Position numbers and translations under genes: made by a program
Notes under the pieces: model-generated
What the model saw: the letters and a program-made list of their open reading frames with translations, nothing else
Told to the model about the DNA's origin: nothing
The model's database searches: none
Source: Solibacillus ferritrahens
Lineage (GTDB): Bacteria; Bacillota; Bacilli; Bacillales_A; Planococcaceae
Length of the DNA stretch: 64,000 bases
Reading direction: 5' to 3'
Assembly: GCF_037027585.1 (NCBI RefSeq)
Contig: NZ_JAXCLE010000001.1
Location: 310,001-374,000, forward strand
Part shown: in pieces, positions 52,136 to 60,004 of the stretch
How the letters are laid out: each line of letters begins with the position of its first letter
Position numbering within the stretch: position 1 is the stretch's first letter

Positions 52136-52176
52136 AAAATGCGAGACCCGTGGTTAAAATGGGTCTCGCATTTTTT
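52136..52176. terminator. Terminator between prsA and phnA
   Basis: A perfect 14-base stem (52136-52149 with 52161-52174) with T and A runs for both strands; it overlaps the stop of the converging gene. Confidence 0.9.
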
Positions 52177-52510
52177 AGTTTTTCTTTACGAATTCAGATT
52201 TTAGTTTCATTGCACCAAAGCCATCAATTTTACAGTCAATATTATGATCGCCTTCCACAAGACGAATGTTTTTAACACGAGTACCAATTTTTAGCGTTGA
52301 TGAGCTCCCTTTTACTTTTAAATCTTTAATAACTGTAACGGTATCCCCATCTGTTAAAAGATTTCCATTAGCATCGCGAGCAACTATTCCTTCTTCTACT
52401 TCTTCTGCTGTTTGGGACCACTCATGTGCACATTCTGGACATACGTAATTTTGTCCATCTTCATACGTATACTCCGAGCCACATTCAGGACACTTTGGTA
52501 ATTGTTCCAT
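52175..52510 (-). CDS. phnA: PhnA/YjdM zinc-ribbon protein
   Basis: A 111-residue protein with an N-terminal zinc ribbon (CPECGSEYTYEDG then CPECAHEW) and a C-terminal barrel-like domain (GDTVTVIKDLKVKGSSS, IDCKIDGFGAMKLKSEFVKK). It matches PhnA/YjdM, named from the E. coli phosphonate region but not shown to act in phosphonate use. The ATG at 52510 follows GGAGG; 20 upstream codons are not used. Confidence 0.92.
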   Translation of the reverse strand: MEQLPKCPECGSEYTYEDGQNYVCPECAHEWSQTAEEVEEGIVARDANGNLLTDGDTVTVIKDLKVKGSSSTLKIGTRVKNIRLVEGDHNIDCKIDGFGAMKLKSEFVKKN

Positions 52511-52798
52511 TTCATATAACCTCCAGTCATTCATCTCCTCTATACTGGCATAAATATAGCCTTTAAACAAGTTCAGGACGAGATAATATGATTCACAAAA
52601 TTATGTTATGTCTAAGTTAAAGCTAATTCTCTTAAACACGAACATTAGTATTTCATATTGTACAAAAATTCTTATATTTGTCGTTAGTTCTTCTCATTTA
52701 TGCTTTTCAGGAAAAGAATTCAAAGAATTTTCACACATTTATAAGAAAAGAGTATATTATCTATTTATACGAATTAACTAACATAAGGAGTGTTTCCA

Positions 52799-53896
52799 TT
52801 GACGATAACAACAAAACGCGCATATAACTTTAATGCAGGTCCATCTGCATTACCACTTGAAGTTTTACAAAAAGCACAAGCAGAACTAATTGATTTCAAA
52901 GGTACTGGCATGTCAGTAATGGAATTAAGTCACCGAAGTGCAGCATTTGAAGAAGTACATAATGAAGCCATTGCACGTCTACGGAAGTTATATGAAATAC
53001 CGGAAAACTATGAAGTATTATTTTTACAAGGCGGAGCAAGCCTACAGTTTTCCATGATTCCAATGAACTTCTTAAAAGAAGGTCAAAAAGCGAGCTATAT
53101 TCAAACTGGTGCTTGGTCAGAAAAGGCTTTTAAAGAAGCGGCATTATTCGGTACACCAGTTTTAGCGGCAAGTTCAAAAGAAAATAACTATAAAAATATC
53201 CCTGCTCTTTCAGACATCCAAATTGATAAAGATTCTGCATATGTTCACCTAACATCAAACAATACGATTTTCGGTACTCAGTGGAAGACATTCCCTAACA
53301 CAGGTGATATTCCATTAATTGCAGATATGTCTTCTGATATTTTATCTAAAAAAGTAGATGTTTCGAACTTTGCAATGATTTATGCAGGGGCACAAAAAAA
53401 CCTTGGTCCATCTGGTGTAACAGTAGTAATCATTCGTAAAGACCTATTAGAAAGTGCAAATTCTAACATTCCTACAATGTTAAAATACACAACGCATTCT
53501 AAAAATAATTCTTTATACAATACACCCCCTACTTTCGGAATTTACATGTTAGGTGAAGTTTTAAAATGGATGGAAGAACAAGGTGGCTTAGAAGTTATAG
53601 AACAACGTAACGAGGAAAAAGCAAAATACATTTATGATGCAATCGACAACTCAAACGGCTTCTACTTTGGGCATGCAACAAAAGAATCCCGTTCATTGAT
53701 GAATATTACTTTCCGCGTTGCTGACGAAGAGCTGGAAAAGAAGTTTTTAGCTGAAGCAAAAGAAGCTGGATTCGTTGGTTTAAATGGTCACCGTTCTGTA
53801 GGTGGCTGCCGCGCTTCTGCATACAATGCTGTACCAGTAGAAACTTGCTTGACCCTTTCTGAATTCATGGTTAAATTCCAGGAAGACAACCAATAA
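52799..53896 (+). CDS. serC: Phosphoserine aminotransferase
   Basis: A PLP enzyme of serine synthesis that converts 3-phosphohydroxypyruvate and glutamate to phosphoserine; it is the step after SerA, encoded 6 kb downstream. The N-terminal YNFNAGPSALP, SHRSAAFEEV and the PLP lysine in IYAGAQKNLGPSGV are typical, as is the C-terminal GHRSVGGCRASAYNA. The start is TTG at 52799 after AAGGAG; GTG nine bases upstream overlaps that site. The protein has 365 residues. Confidence 0.96.
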   Translation: MTITTKRAYNFNAGPSALPLEVLQKAQAELIDFKGTGMSVMELSHRSAAFEEVHNEAIARLRKLYEIPENYEVLFLQGGASLQFSMIPMNFLKEGQKASYIQTGAWSEKAFKEAALFGTPVLAASSKENNYKNIPALSDIQIDKDSAYVHLTSNNTIFGTQWKTFPNTGDIPLIADMSSDILSKKVDVSNFAMIYAGAQKNLGPSGVTVVIIRKDLLESANSNIPTMLKYTTHSKNNSLYNTPPTFGIYMLGEVLKWMEEQGGLEVIEQRNEEKAKYIYDAIDNSNGFYFGHATKESRSLMNITFRVADEELEKKFLAEAKEAGFVGLNGHRSVGGCRASAYNAVPVETCLTLSEFMVKFQEDNQ

Positions 53897-53911
53897 AATT
53901 TACTAAAGTGA

Positions 53912-53943
53912 AAATGCTCCCTAATATTATGGGGGCATTTTTG
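53912..53943 (+). terminator. Terminator of serC
   Basis: AAATGCTCCC (53912-53921) pairs with GGGGGCATTT (53931-53940), followed by TTG. Confidence 0.75.
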
Positions 53944-53959
53944 TCTATATGGGGGTAGA

Positions 53960-55210
53960 ATGTTGAAAAAATGGCATTATAGTTGGATTATATTAGCTGT
54001 AACATTTATATCTATTATTGTAGCTGGTATTATCCGCTCATCAGCTGGGGTATTCATTAATCCTTTTGAGCAAGAGTTTGGCTGGAGCCGCCCCTCTATT
54101 TCAATGGCTTTTGCTGTATCTTTATTTTTATATGGATTTTCGGGTCCTTTTATGGCTGCATTCGTTGAAAAGTACGGCTTAAAGCGTATGATGCTTGGAT
54201 CAATGACGTTGCTTTCGCTCGCATTAGCCAGTACCTTCATCATGCAAAAAGAATGGCAGCTAATACTTATATGGGGCATCATGATGGGGATTGGCTCTAG
54301 TTTATTCTTAACAGTATTAAGTACACAAGTTGCCAATCGCTGGTTCGTTAAACGTAGAGGGCTGGCAGTAGGGATTTTAACCGCCGCAACTGCTACAGGA
54401 CAATTAATATTGTTGCCGGTACTTGCGGCTTTAGTAGACCGTTATTCGTGGCAAGCAGCCATTGCTTTAATTTTTGTATTAAGTCTCTTGATGATCATCA
54501 TCATCTCTATATTTATGTACAGCTATCCGATTGAAAGACAGATCGCTCCTTATGGTCATGATGGTCTAGTAGAGCCGGTTCGCTCGACAGGAAATCCTTT
54601 TGCTATGGCAATATCTTCACTTATTGAAGGATTGAAGGCGAAGGAATTTTGGCTCTTGGCAGGTAGTTTTTTTATTTGTGGTTTATCGACAAGTGGTTTA
54701 ATAGGGACTCACTTCATTTCATATTGCATTAGCTTTGGCATCCCTGTCGTTACAGCGGCCGCAATGTTGTCCTTTATGGGTATATTTGATTTAATCGGTA
54801 CTACATTATCAGGCTGGTTATCCGATCGGTTTGATAATCGGTGGTTACTATTTTGGTATTATTCATTACGAGGATTTTCGCTACTCGCACTTCCCTATGC
54901 ACTTTCCACAGGTTCCTATGCATGGCTAATGATTTTTGCCATTTTTTATGGGCTAGATTGGATTGCAACCGTCCCACCGACAATTGGCATAACACGCCAA
55001 CGCTTCGGTATAGAAAAAAGCGCAATGATGTACGGTTGGATGGTAGCATTTCACCAAGTTGGGGCTGCAGTAGCTGCCTACTACGGGGGGGTATTCTACA
55101 GCGCATTTGGCTCATATAAAATGGCCTTTTTGCTGGCAGGAGGATTTTGTTTCCTCGCAAGTCTATTTGTCATTCTTTTAAAAAAACAACCGCAATTAAA
55201 AGAAGCATGA
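53960..55210 (+). CDS. MFS transporter
   Basis: A 416-residue major facilitator with 12 predicted membrane segments and a central loop (about residues 190-220). The loop between segments two and three has KYGLKRMMLGSM and the second half has GWLSDRFDNRWLLFWYY. The N-terminal AGIIRSSAGVFINPFEQEFGW recalls the monocarboxylate-type transporters. The substrate is not identifiable. The ATG is preceded by GGGGGTAG, and the terminator overlaps its stop. Confidence 0.88.
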   Translation: MLKKWHYSWIILAVTFISIIVAGIIRSSAGVFINPFEQEFGWSRPSISMAFAVSLFLYGFSGPFMAAFVEKYGLKRMMLGSMTLLSLALASTFIMQKEWQLILIWGIMMGIGSSLFLTVLSTQVANRWFVKRRGLAVGILTAATATGQLILLPVLAALVDRYSWQAAIALIFVLSLLMIIIISIFMYSYPIERQIAPYGHDGLVEPVRSTGNPFAMAISSLIEGLKAKEFWLLAGSFFICGLSTSGLIGTHFISYCISFGIPVVTAAAMLSFMGIFDLIGTTLSGWLSDRFDNRWLLFWYYSLRGFSLLALPYALSTGSYAWLMIFAIFYGLDWIATVPPTIGITRQRFGIEKSAMMYGWMVAFHQVGAAVAAYYGGVFYSAFGSYKMAFLLAGGFCFLASLFVILLKKQPQLKEA

Positions 55211-55236
55211 GCCAAGGTTTGGCTCATGCTTTTTCT
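55203..55236. terminator. Terminator shared by the MFS and yhaM genes
   Basis: A perfect 13-base stem (55203-55215 with 55219-55231) followed by TTTTCTT. Confidence 0.85.
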
Positions 55237-56171
55237 TATATCGTTGGTTTGTAAAATGAACGATTGTCCAATGGGAATAAACGCTCTGTAAATTCTCCTG
55301 GTTTTGTTTTATCCAGGGCACGTGTAAGCATATTCATTTTCGCATCAATATTATCAATGTAATGCAAAATTTCCGCTTCCTGAATCATTGGCTTTTTAGG
55401 GCTGCCCCATTCTTCTTTTCCGTGATGGCTCAACACTAAGTGCTGCAGTAACATCACTTCTTCGCCTTCTATTTTTAGTTCATGTGCAGCTTGACCAATT
55501 TCATTGACCATTATGGAGATATGGCCAAGTAAATTCCCTTCCACCGTATACATTGTACCGACAGGACCACTTAATTCAATTACTTTACCAACATCATGTA
55601 AAATAACACCTGCATATAACAAGTCACGATTCAATGTTGGATATAAATCACAGATTGCTTCGCTTAATTTCAACATTGAAACGACATGGTCAATTAAACC
55701 TGATGCATAATCGTGATGGTTTTTTGTCGCTGCTGGGAAAATGATTAATTCATCTTGAAACTTTTTCACGATATAGCGTGTGAGACGTGAAATATTTGGA
55801 TTTTGAATTTGGAAGAAATATTGATTTAATTCTTCAAATAATTGTTCTTTAGGAATAGCGGATGTTGGCAATAAGTCGCTAATCTGAACACCTTCTTCTT
55901 CACGTGTCGGGCGAATTTGCTTTACACGTAACTGGTTCTTTCCACGATAATCGTGAATCTCTCCACCGACTTTAACAATTACCTGAGCCCGATATAAATT
56001 TTCATGTTCTTCATTTGTATCCCAAAGCTTTGCTTCAATATCTCCGCTCCGGTCTTGTAAAATGAGTGACATGAAAGGTTTACCAACTGTCGTTACACCT
56101 TTTTTCGCTTCTTTAATTAGTAAATATTGATCTACTTGGTCACCCGGTTGGAGTTTTGTAATTCCATTCAC
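55236..56171 (-). CDS. yhaM: 3'-5' exoribonuclease YhaM (Cbf1)
   Basis: YhaM degrades RNA and DNA from 3' ends and is one of the RNases of Bacillus. The N-terminal OB-fold (GKPFMSLILQDRSGDIEAKLWD) binds nucleic acid. The HD domain has ILHDVGKVIE and HLVLSHHGKEEWGSPKKP. The start is GTG at 56171, after AAGGGGAG; the longer frame begins before that site. The protein has 311 residues. Position near prsA matches B. subtilis. Confidence 0.94.
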   Translation of the reverse strand: MNGITKLQPGDQVDQYLLIKEAKKGVTTVGKPFMSLILQDRSGDIEAKLWDTNEEHENLYRAQVIVKVGGEIHDYRGKNQLRVKQIRPTREEEGVQISDLLPTSAIPKEQLFEELNQYFFQIQNPNISRLTRYIVKKFQDELIIFPAATKNHHDYASGLIDHVVSMLKLSEAICDLYPTLNRDLLYAGVILHDVGKVIELSGPVGTMYTVEGNLLGHISIMVNEIGQAAHELKIEGEEVMLLQHLVLSHHGKEEWGSPKKPMIQEAEILHYIDNIDAKMNMLTRALDKTKPGEFTERLFPLDNRSFYKPTI

Positions 56172-56367
56172 AAGCAATCTCCCCTTTATAACTCTATTAC
56201 AATTTATTGTAACATGTATATGCAATACTTATCGATTAAAAGACTATATTACCGTTCATCTAAATGACATTACTTTCGTCTTTTTTCTACAAAACAAGCA
56301 TTATTTCGTGAATTATCCGAAAATTTCTAGTATAATTATATTATCTTGCTTATAAAGGGTGGTTTAA

Positions 56368-56553
56368 ATGGAGAATTATCGTTTTACTGCATTTGAAAAA
56401 ACAGGAGAAACTTTATTCGATGAAGTATGGACTTTTGCAAACGATGACGCTGCAAAAATCGATGGCCAGAAGCAAATCGAAGAAAAAGGTATTGCTGAAA
56501 AAACGCATCGATTAGTAAACTCATCTGGCAAATTAATTTTATTCCACGTGTAA
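56368..56553 (+). CDS. yhzD: YhzD-like small protein
   Basis: A 61-residue soluble protein, MENYRFTAFEKTGETLFDE at its start and THRLVNSSGKLILFHV at its end. The ending (KTHRLV, then a short sheet with LLLFH) resembles YhzD of Bacillus, which lies close to yhaM in that genome as well; this is a memory-based match. The function is unknown. AAAGGGTGG precedes the ATG, and a terminator follows. Confidence 0.65.
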   Translation: MENYRFTAFEKTGETLFDEVWTFANDDAAKIDGQKQIEEKGIAEKTHRLVNSSGKLILFHV

Positions 56554-56576
56554 ACTAACCGTACATAAATCGGAGG

Positions 56577-56605
56577 TGCCCTATCATGTAGGGCATTTTA
56601 ATTTT
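56577..56605 (+). terminator. Terminator of the YhzD-like gene
   Basis: TGCCCTA (56577-56583) pairs with TAGGGCA (56589-56595), followed by T-rich sequence. Confidence 0.75.
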
Positions 56606-56645
56606 ATCTAATTACTCTTTTTTACAAAAGATCTGTATTAAAACT

Positions 56646-56687
56646 AAAAATCCACCATTTTGCGGTTCAGCAAAATAGTGGATTTTT
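56646..56687 (-). terminator. Terminator of the second enoyl-CoA hydratase gene
   Basis: An 18-base stem with one mismatch (56646-56663 with 56670-56687) has T-runs on both strands and ends just after the stop. Confidence 0.85.
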
Positions 56688-56696
56688 CATTGCAAA

Positions 56697-57485
56697 TTAT
56701 TTACCTATAAACTGTGGCATACGTTTTTCTACAAATGCTTTAATGCCTTCTAAATGATCTGTTGTTTGTCGCATCTTCACTTGTCCCTCTGATTCACCCT
56801 TCAGAATTTCATCCAATTGTTCAAGATTAGAAGCATGTAAAATACACTTCGTTTCAATCATTGCTAGAATTGGAGATGCCAGTACTTTCCCAACGAGCTG
56901 ATCAACTGTTTCTAATGCCGTCCCATCTGGACAACTATAATCAATTAGACCTAACGATAATGCCTCATCTCCATTCATTACTTTCCCTTCCCAAATCATT
57001 TGCTTAGCTTTTACTGTACCAAGACGTTCCTTCATAAAGAAGTGGCCGGCACCGTCCGGTATTAAACCAATACCGATAAAGTTCATCGCTAGTTTACTTG
57101 ATTGTTCTGCAACAATAATGTCACTTCCTAGTGCCAGACTAAAGCCCAAGCCAGCAGAAGCACCATGGATTTGTGCAATCGTAATCATCGGAAGCGTGTA
57201 ATATGCTCTGACTAAACGTGCAATATCATCCATTATCGTACCAAAGTCAGAAAAATCATTCGAGGCAACCATCCTCTTCACATCGCCTCCAGCTGAAAAG
57301 ACTTTCCCTTCTCCTTTAATTATCAGAATTTGGACGTCCTTTTCATTATGTAACGCTTCGAAGCAATCGGCCAATTCCCGCATCATTGTAAAATCCATTG
57401 CATTCATCGCATTCGGACGATTTAATGTTAATGTTGCTTTTCGTTCTGCTATTTCCAATTTAATCGTTTCAAAGTTCATTTCCAT
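56697..57485 (-). CDS. Enoyl-CoA hydratase/isomerase family protein
   Basis: A second crotonase-fold protein, 262 residues. LTLNRPNAMNAMD and KVFSAGGDVKRMV form the first half of the oxyanion hole, and GASAGLGFSLALGSDI the second. In place of the second catalytic glutamate region it has GIGLIPDGAGHFFMKE, with Asp rather than Glu, so isomerase or another crotonase activity is also possible. The start ATG at 57485 follows AAGGGGTG. A near-perfect FadR-like operator lies ten bases upstream, pointing to fatty acid degradation. Confidence 0.88.
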   Translation of the reverse strand: MEMNFETIKLEIAERKATLTLNRPNAMNAMDFTMMRELADCFEALHNEKDVQILIIKGEGKVFSAGGDVKRMVASNDFSDFGTIMDDIARLVRAYYTLPMITIAQIHGASAGLGFSLALGSDIIVAEQSSKLAMNFIGIGLIPDGAGHFFMKERLGTVKAKQMIWEGKVMNGDEALSLGLIDYSCPDGTALETVDQLVGKVLASPILAMIETKCILHASNLEQLDEILKGESEGQVKMRQTTDHLEGIKAFVEKRMPQFIGK

Positions 57486-57495
57486 ACACCCCTTA

Positions 57496-57513
57496 TAAAT
57501 GAATAATCATTCA
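57496..57513. promoter_or_regulatory. FadR-like operator
   Basis: TAAATGAATAATCATTCA agrees with the B. subtilis FadR consensus TGAATGAWWANTCATTCA at all but one position. It lies immediately upstream of the enoyl-CoA hydratase start. FadR represses beta-oxidation genes until long-chain acyl-CoA appears. Confidence 0.75.
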
Positions 57514-57629
57514 TTTCGACATAACTAAATGATATCCCTTTAATTTTTCAAAACCAATATTAATAAAAGTTTGTGTGATTGGCTCAAGCTCTGTCACACT
57601 GTATGTTTCAGCGCCTGACCTTATTACAT

Positions 57630-59300
57630 TTAGGTCATACTCGAATACTTATGGGAAACAGCTAAATATTTTCCTACTTGCAAGCCTGTAAACAAGCAAC
57701 CCCCTAAAAACGTTCCTTCCAACGAACGATAGCCATGTATACCTCCACCACCAAACCCACTCACTTCACCTGCAGCAAAAAGTCCTGGTATAGGATTTCC
57801 GTCCTCATTAAGTACTTGCCCATTTAAATTTGTTTGTAATCCTCCTAATGTTTTACGAGTCAGAATATTTAAGCGTACCGCAATTAATGGTCCTGCTGCA
57901 GGATCCAATATTTTATGAGGTTTTGCAGCACGAATTAATTTATCCCCTATATAATTTCTTGCGCCATGTAATGCGGTAATTTGTGCATCCTTTGAAAACA
58001 AATTCTCAATTTCACGATCGCGTGCCAAAATCTGTTCTTTAATATGCAGGAAGTCGAGTAAATCACTCCCTACAAGCTTATTCATTCCTTCTACTAAATC
58101 TTTTAAACTATCGCCAATTACAAAATCTTCGCCATTCTCCTTAAAATCCTGAACTGCTTTTGGAGGCCCTGGTAAAATACGTTTCAATACATCTTTAATA
58201 CTCTTTTTTGTCAAATCCATATTCTGCTCTGAACCTGATAAAGCGAATTCTTTTTCAATTATTTTTTCTGTCAAAATAAACCATGAAAAATCATATCCAG
58301 TGTTTTGTATCGCTTCGAGAGTACTTAATGTATCAAACCCAGGGAAATTTGGTGCAGTAAAACGGTTTCCTAATGCATCAAACCACATTGATGAAGGTCC
58401 AGGTAATATGCGAATACCATGATTATTCCAAATAGGATCCCAGTTTTTCAGCCCTTCCGTATAATGCCACATACGGTCTCGATTAACGATGCGCCCCCCT
58501 GCTTGTTCTGTAATCTCCAACATTTTACCATCTACATAGGCTGGAACTCCTGCCACCATATTTTGGGGCGGTGTCCCGAGTCTTGAAGGCCAATTTTTCT
58601 TCACCAACTCAATATTTGCTCCAATTCCACCACTTGCTACTACTACTGCATCTGCGAAATACTCAAATGAATCTACCACTACTCTCGAGCTTTCTTCACC
58701 ACGTCGAATAATGCTATTTTCCAAAACATTTCCCCGAATACCTGTAATGTTCCCATCTTCAGTGATCAGCTCTGTTACTTGATGGCGCGGCAAATAGGTA
58801 ATATCTCCTTTATCAGAGGCATTTAACACTTTATTTGCAAACGGTTCAACCAGTGCAGGACCTGTCCCCCATACGATGTGAAAGCGCGGAACAGAATTGC
58901 CATGCCCCCCTGCTAAAGAGCCGCCTCGCTCTGCCCAACCAACGACCGGGAAAAAATTAATGCCTTGGGATTTTAGCCAGTTGTATTTCTCTCCTGCAGC
59001 AAAATCGATATATGCTTTTGCCCATTCATACGCCCAATGATCCTCATCCTCTAAACGGTCAAAGCTTGCAGAACCACGCCAATCCTGCCATGCAAGCTCT
59101 TTGTTGTCTTTAATTCCTAACCTTCTTTGCTCAGGGGAATCAACTAAGAATAATCCACCAAATGACCAAAATGCTTGCCCCCCAATTGAATTTGCCGGCT
59201 CCTGATCGACAAGCAGTACCTTTTTCTTCGCGTCGATTAGCTGACAAGCTGCCGTTAATCCAGCCAACCCTGCCCCAATAACGATTACATCATAATGCAT
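57630..59300 (-). CDS. FAD-binding dehydrogenase (fumarate reductase / KsdD-like)
   Basis: A large soluble flavoprotein of 556 residues. The FAD motif VIVIGAGLAGLTAACQL is at the N-terminus with VDQEPANSIGGQAFWSFGG after it, and GLFAAGEVSGFGGGGIHGYRSLEG at the C-terminus contains FAD and active-site residues. The family covers flavocytochrome c and 3-ketosteroid dehydrogenase-like enzymes; the substrate is unknown. Upstream are a promoter overlapped by a cre-like site, a CodY-like box and an 18-bp inverted repeat, so it is probably repressed in rich medium. Confidence 0.82.
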   Translation of the reverse strand: MHYDVIVIGAGLAGLTAACQLIDAKKKVLLVDQEPANSIGGQAFWSFGGLFLVDSPEQRRLGIKDNKELAWQDWRGSASFDRLEDEDHWAYEWAKAYIDFAAGEKYNWLKSQGINFFPVVGWAERGGSLAGGHGNSVPRFHIVWGTGPALVEPFANKVLNASDKGDITYLPRHQVTELITEDGNITGIRGNVLENSIIRRGEESSRVVVDSFEYFADAVVVASGGIGANIELVKKNWPSRLGTPPQNMVAGVPAYVDGKMLEITEQAGGRIVNRDRMWHYTEGLKNWDPIWNNHGIRILPGPSSMWFDALGNRFTAPNFPGFDTLSTLEAIQNTGYDFSWFILTEKIIEKEFALSGSEQNMDLTKKSIKDVLKRILPGPPKAVQDFKENGEDFVIGDSLKDLVEGMNKLVGSDLLDFLHIKEQILARDREIENLFSKDAQITALHGARNYIGDKLIRAAKPHKILDPAAGPLIAVRLNILTRKTLGGLQTNLNGQVLNEDGNPIPGLFAAGEVSGFGGGGIHGYRSLEGTFLGGCLFTGLQVGKYLAVSHKYSSMT

Positions 59301-59402
59301 ATTTTACTCCCCCTTTATATGTACATATGTATTACCACTTCGAGTTATTTTACATTTTACCTTCTATTTATTTTCCAATTTTAAAAAGGCATTTTTTTAA
59401 AC

Positions 59403-59420
59403 GTGACAAAATTATGTCAC
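59403..59420. promoter_or_regulatory. Inverted repeat in the FAD dehydrogenase leader
   Basis: GTGACA (59403-59408), six bases, TGTCAC (59415-59420), a perfect dyad about 100 bases upstream of the start codon. The spacing does not fit the Fnr/CRP site (GTGA-N6-TCAC), so the cognate protein is unknown. Confidence 0.5.
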
Positions 59421-59463
59421 AAAATAAAAAAATAAATTTTAATGATAATTTTGAAACGCTATA

Positions 59464-59478
59464 AATTTTCTGTAAATT
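59464..59478. promoter_or_regulatory. CodY-like box
   Basis: AATTTTCTGTAAATT differs from the CodY consensus AATTTTCWGAAAATT at one of 15 positions. It lies just downstream of the predicted transcription start of the FAD dehydrogenase gene. Confidence 0.5.
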
Positions 59479-59490
59479 CAATTAAATCTT

Positions 59491-59519
59491 ATTATATCAA
59501 CATCGTTAGCGCTTACATA
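59491..59519 (-). promoter_or_regulatory. Putative FAD dehydrogenase promoter
   Basis: On the reverse strand TATGTA (59514-59519) and a perfect TATAAT (59491-59496) have a 17-base spacer. The gap 59301-59628 is otherwise gene-free and holds the other sites listed here. Confidence 0.55.
59504..59517. promoter_or_regulatory. cre-like CcpA site
   Basis: The reverse strand reads TGTAAGCGCTAACG, which fits the cre consensus TGWAANCGNTNWCA at 13 of 14 positions. It lies between the -35 and -10 of the FAD dehydrogenase promoter, where binding would repress. Confidence 0.6.
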
Positions 59520-59628
59520 GGAAATTATAAATCCGAACATTCATTTGATAATCAATTGAAATAGTTCGCTTTAAAGGACTTATTTATTAAACAAAAAGAA
59601 AATTACTCAAATTATTCTAAAAACTCCG

Positions 59629-59658
59629 TTGACAAAGGTGAACAATCGGGTTTATGAT
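59629..59658 (+). promoter_or_regulatory. serA promoter
   Basis: A perfect TTGACA (59629-59634) and TATGAT (59653-59658) with an 18-base spacer, directly before the T-box leader. Confidence 0.75.
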
Positions 59659-59664
59659 GTTATC

Positions 59665-59955
59665 AACTTAAACACAGCAAAATATAACGATAGAGACATG
59701 CTTTTCGAATGTATTACCAAAGAGAGCTGATGGTTGGTGTAAATCAGTGTATGCTTCGAATTCGCTCCACTCTTGAATAGAATAGCTGAAATTTATCAGT
59801 AGGTTATTCCGTCCCATGCACGTTACGCATATGGATAAGGTTGTACATATATTTTCCGAAATATTATGGCAACGAATAAGGGTGGTACCGCGATTTGTTT
59901 AATGAATGCCTTTCGCCCCTTACGTTACACGTAAGGGACGGAAGGCTTTTTTTTG
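59665..59955 (+). promoter_or_regulatory. T-box riboswitch (serine) in the serA leader
   Basis: The leader has the stem I pattern AGAGAGCTGATGG followed by TTGGTG and CTGAT/ATCAG, and the T-box sequence AGGGTGGTACCGCG (59879-59892). The terminator 59909-59954 (CCTT and CG stems around CCCTTACGT, then a run of T) closes it. By alignment with known leaders the specifier codon is TCC at 59766-59768, a serine codon. Uncharged tRNA-Ser would stabilise the antiterminator and allow serA to be transcribed. Confidence 0.9.
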
Positions 59956-60004
59956 TTGAATCAATTCAGTAAATTAATAAAGAAATTAGAGGAGAGATTT
60001 TATT

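Noticed and set aside
56311..56325. CodY-like box upstream of the YhzD-like gene
   Set aside because: Two mismatches in very AT-rich DNA; too likely by chance.
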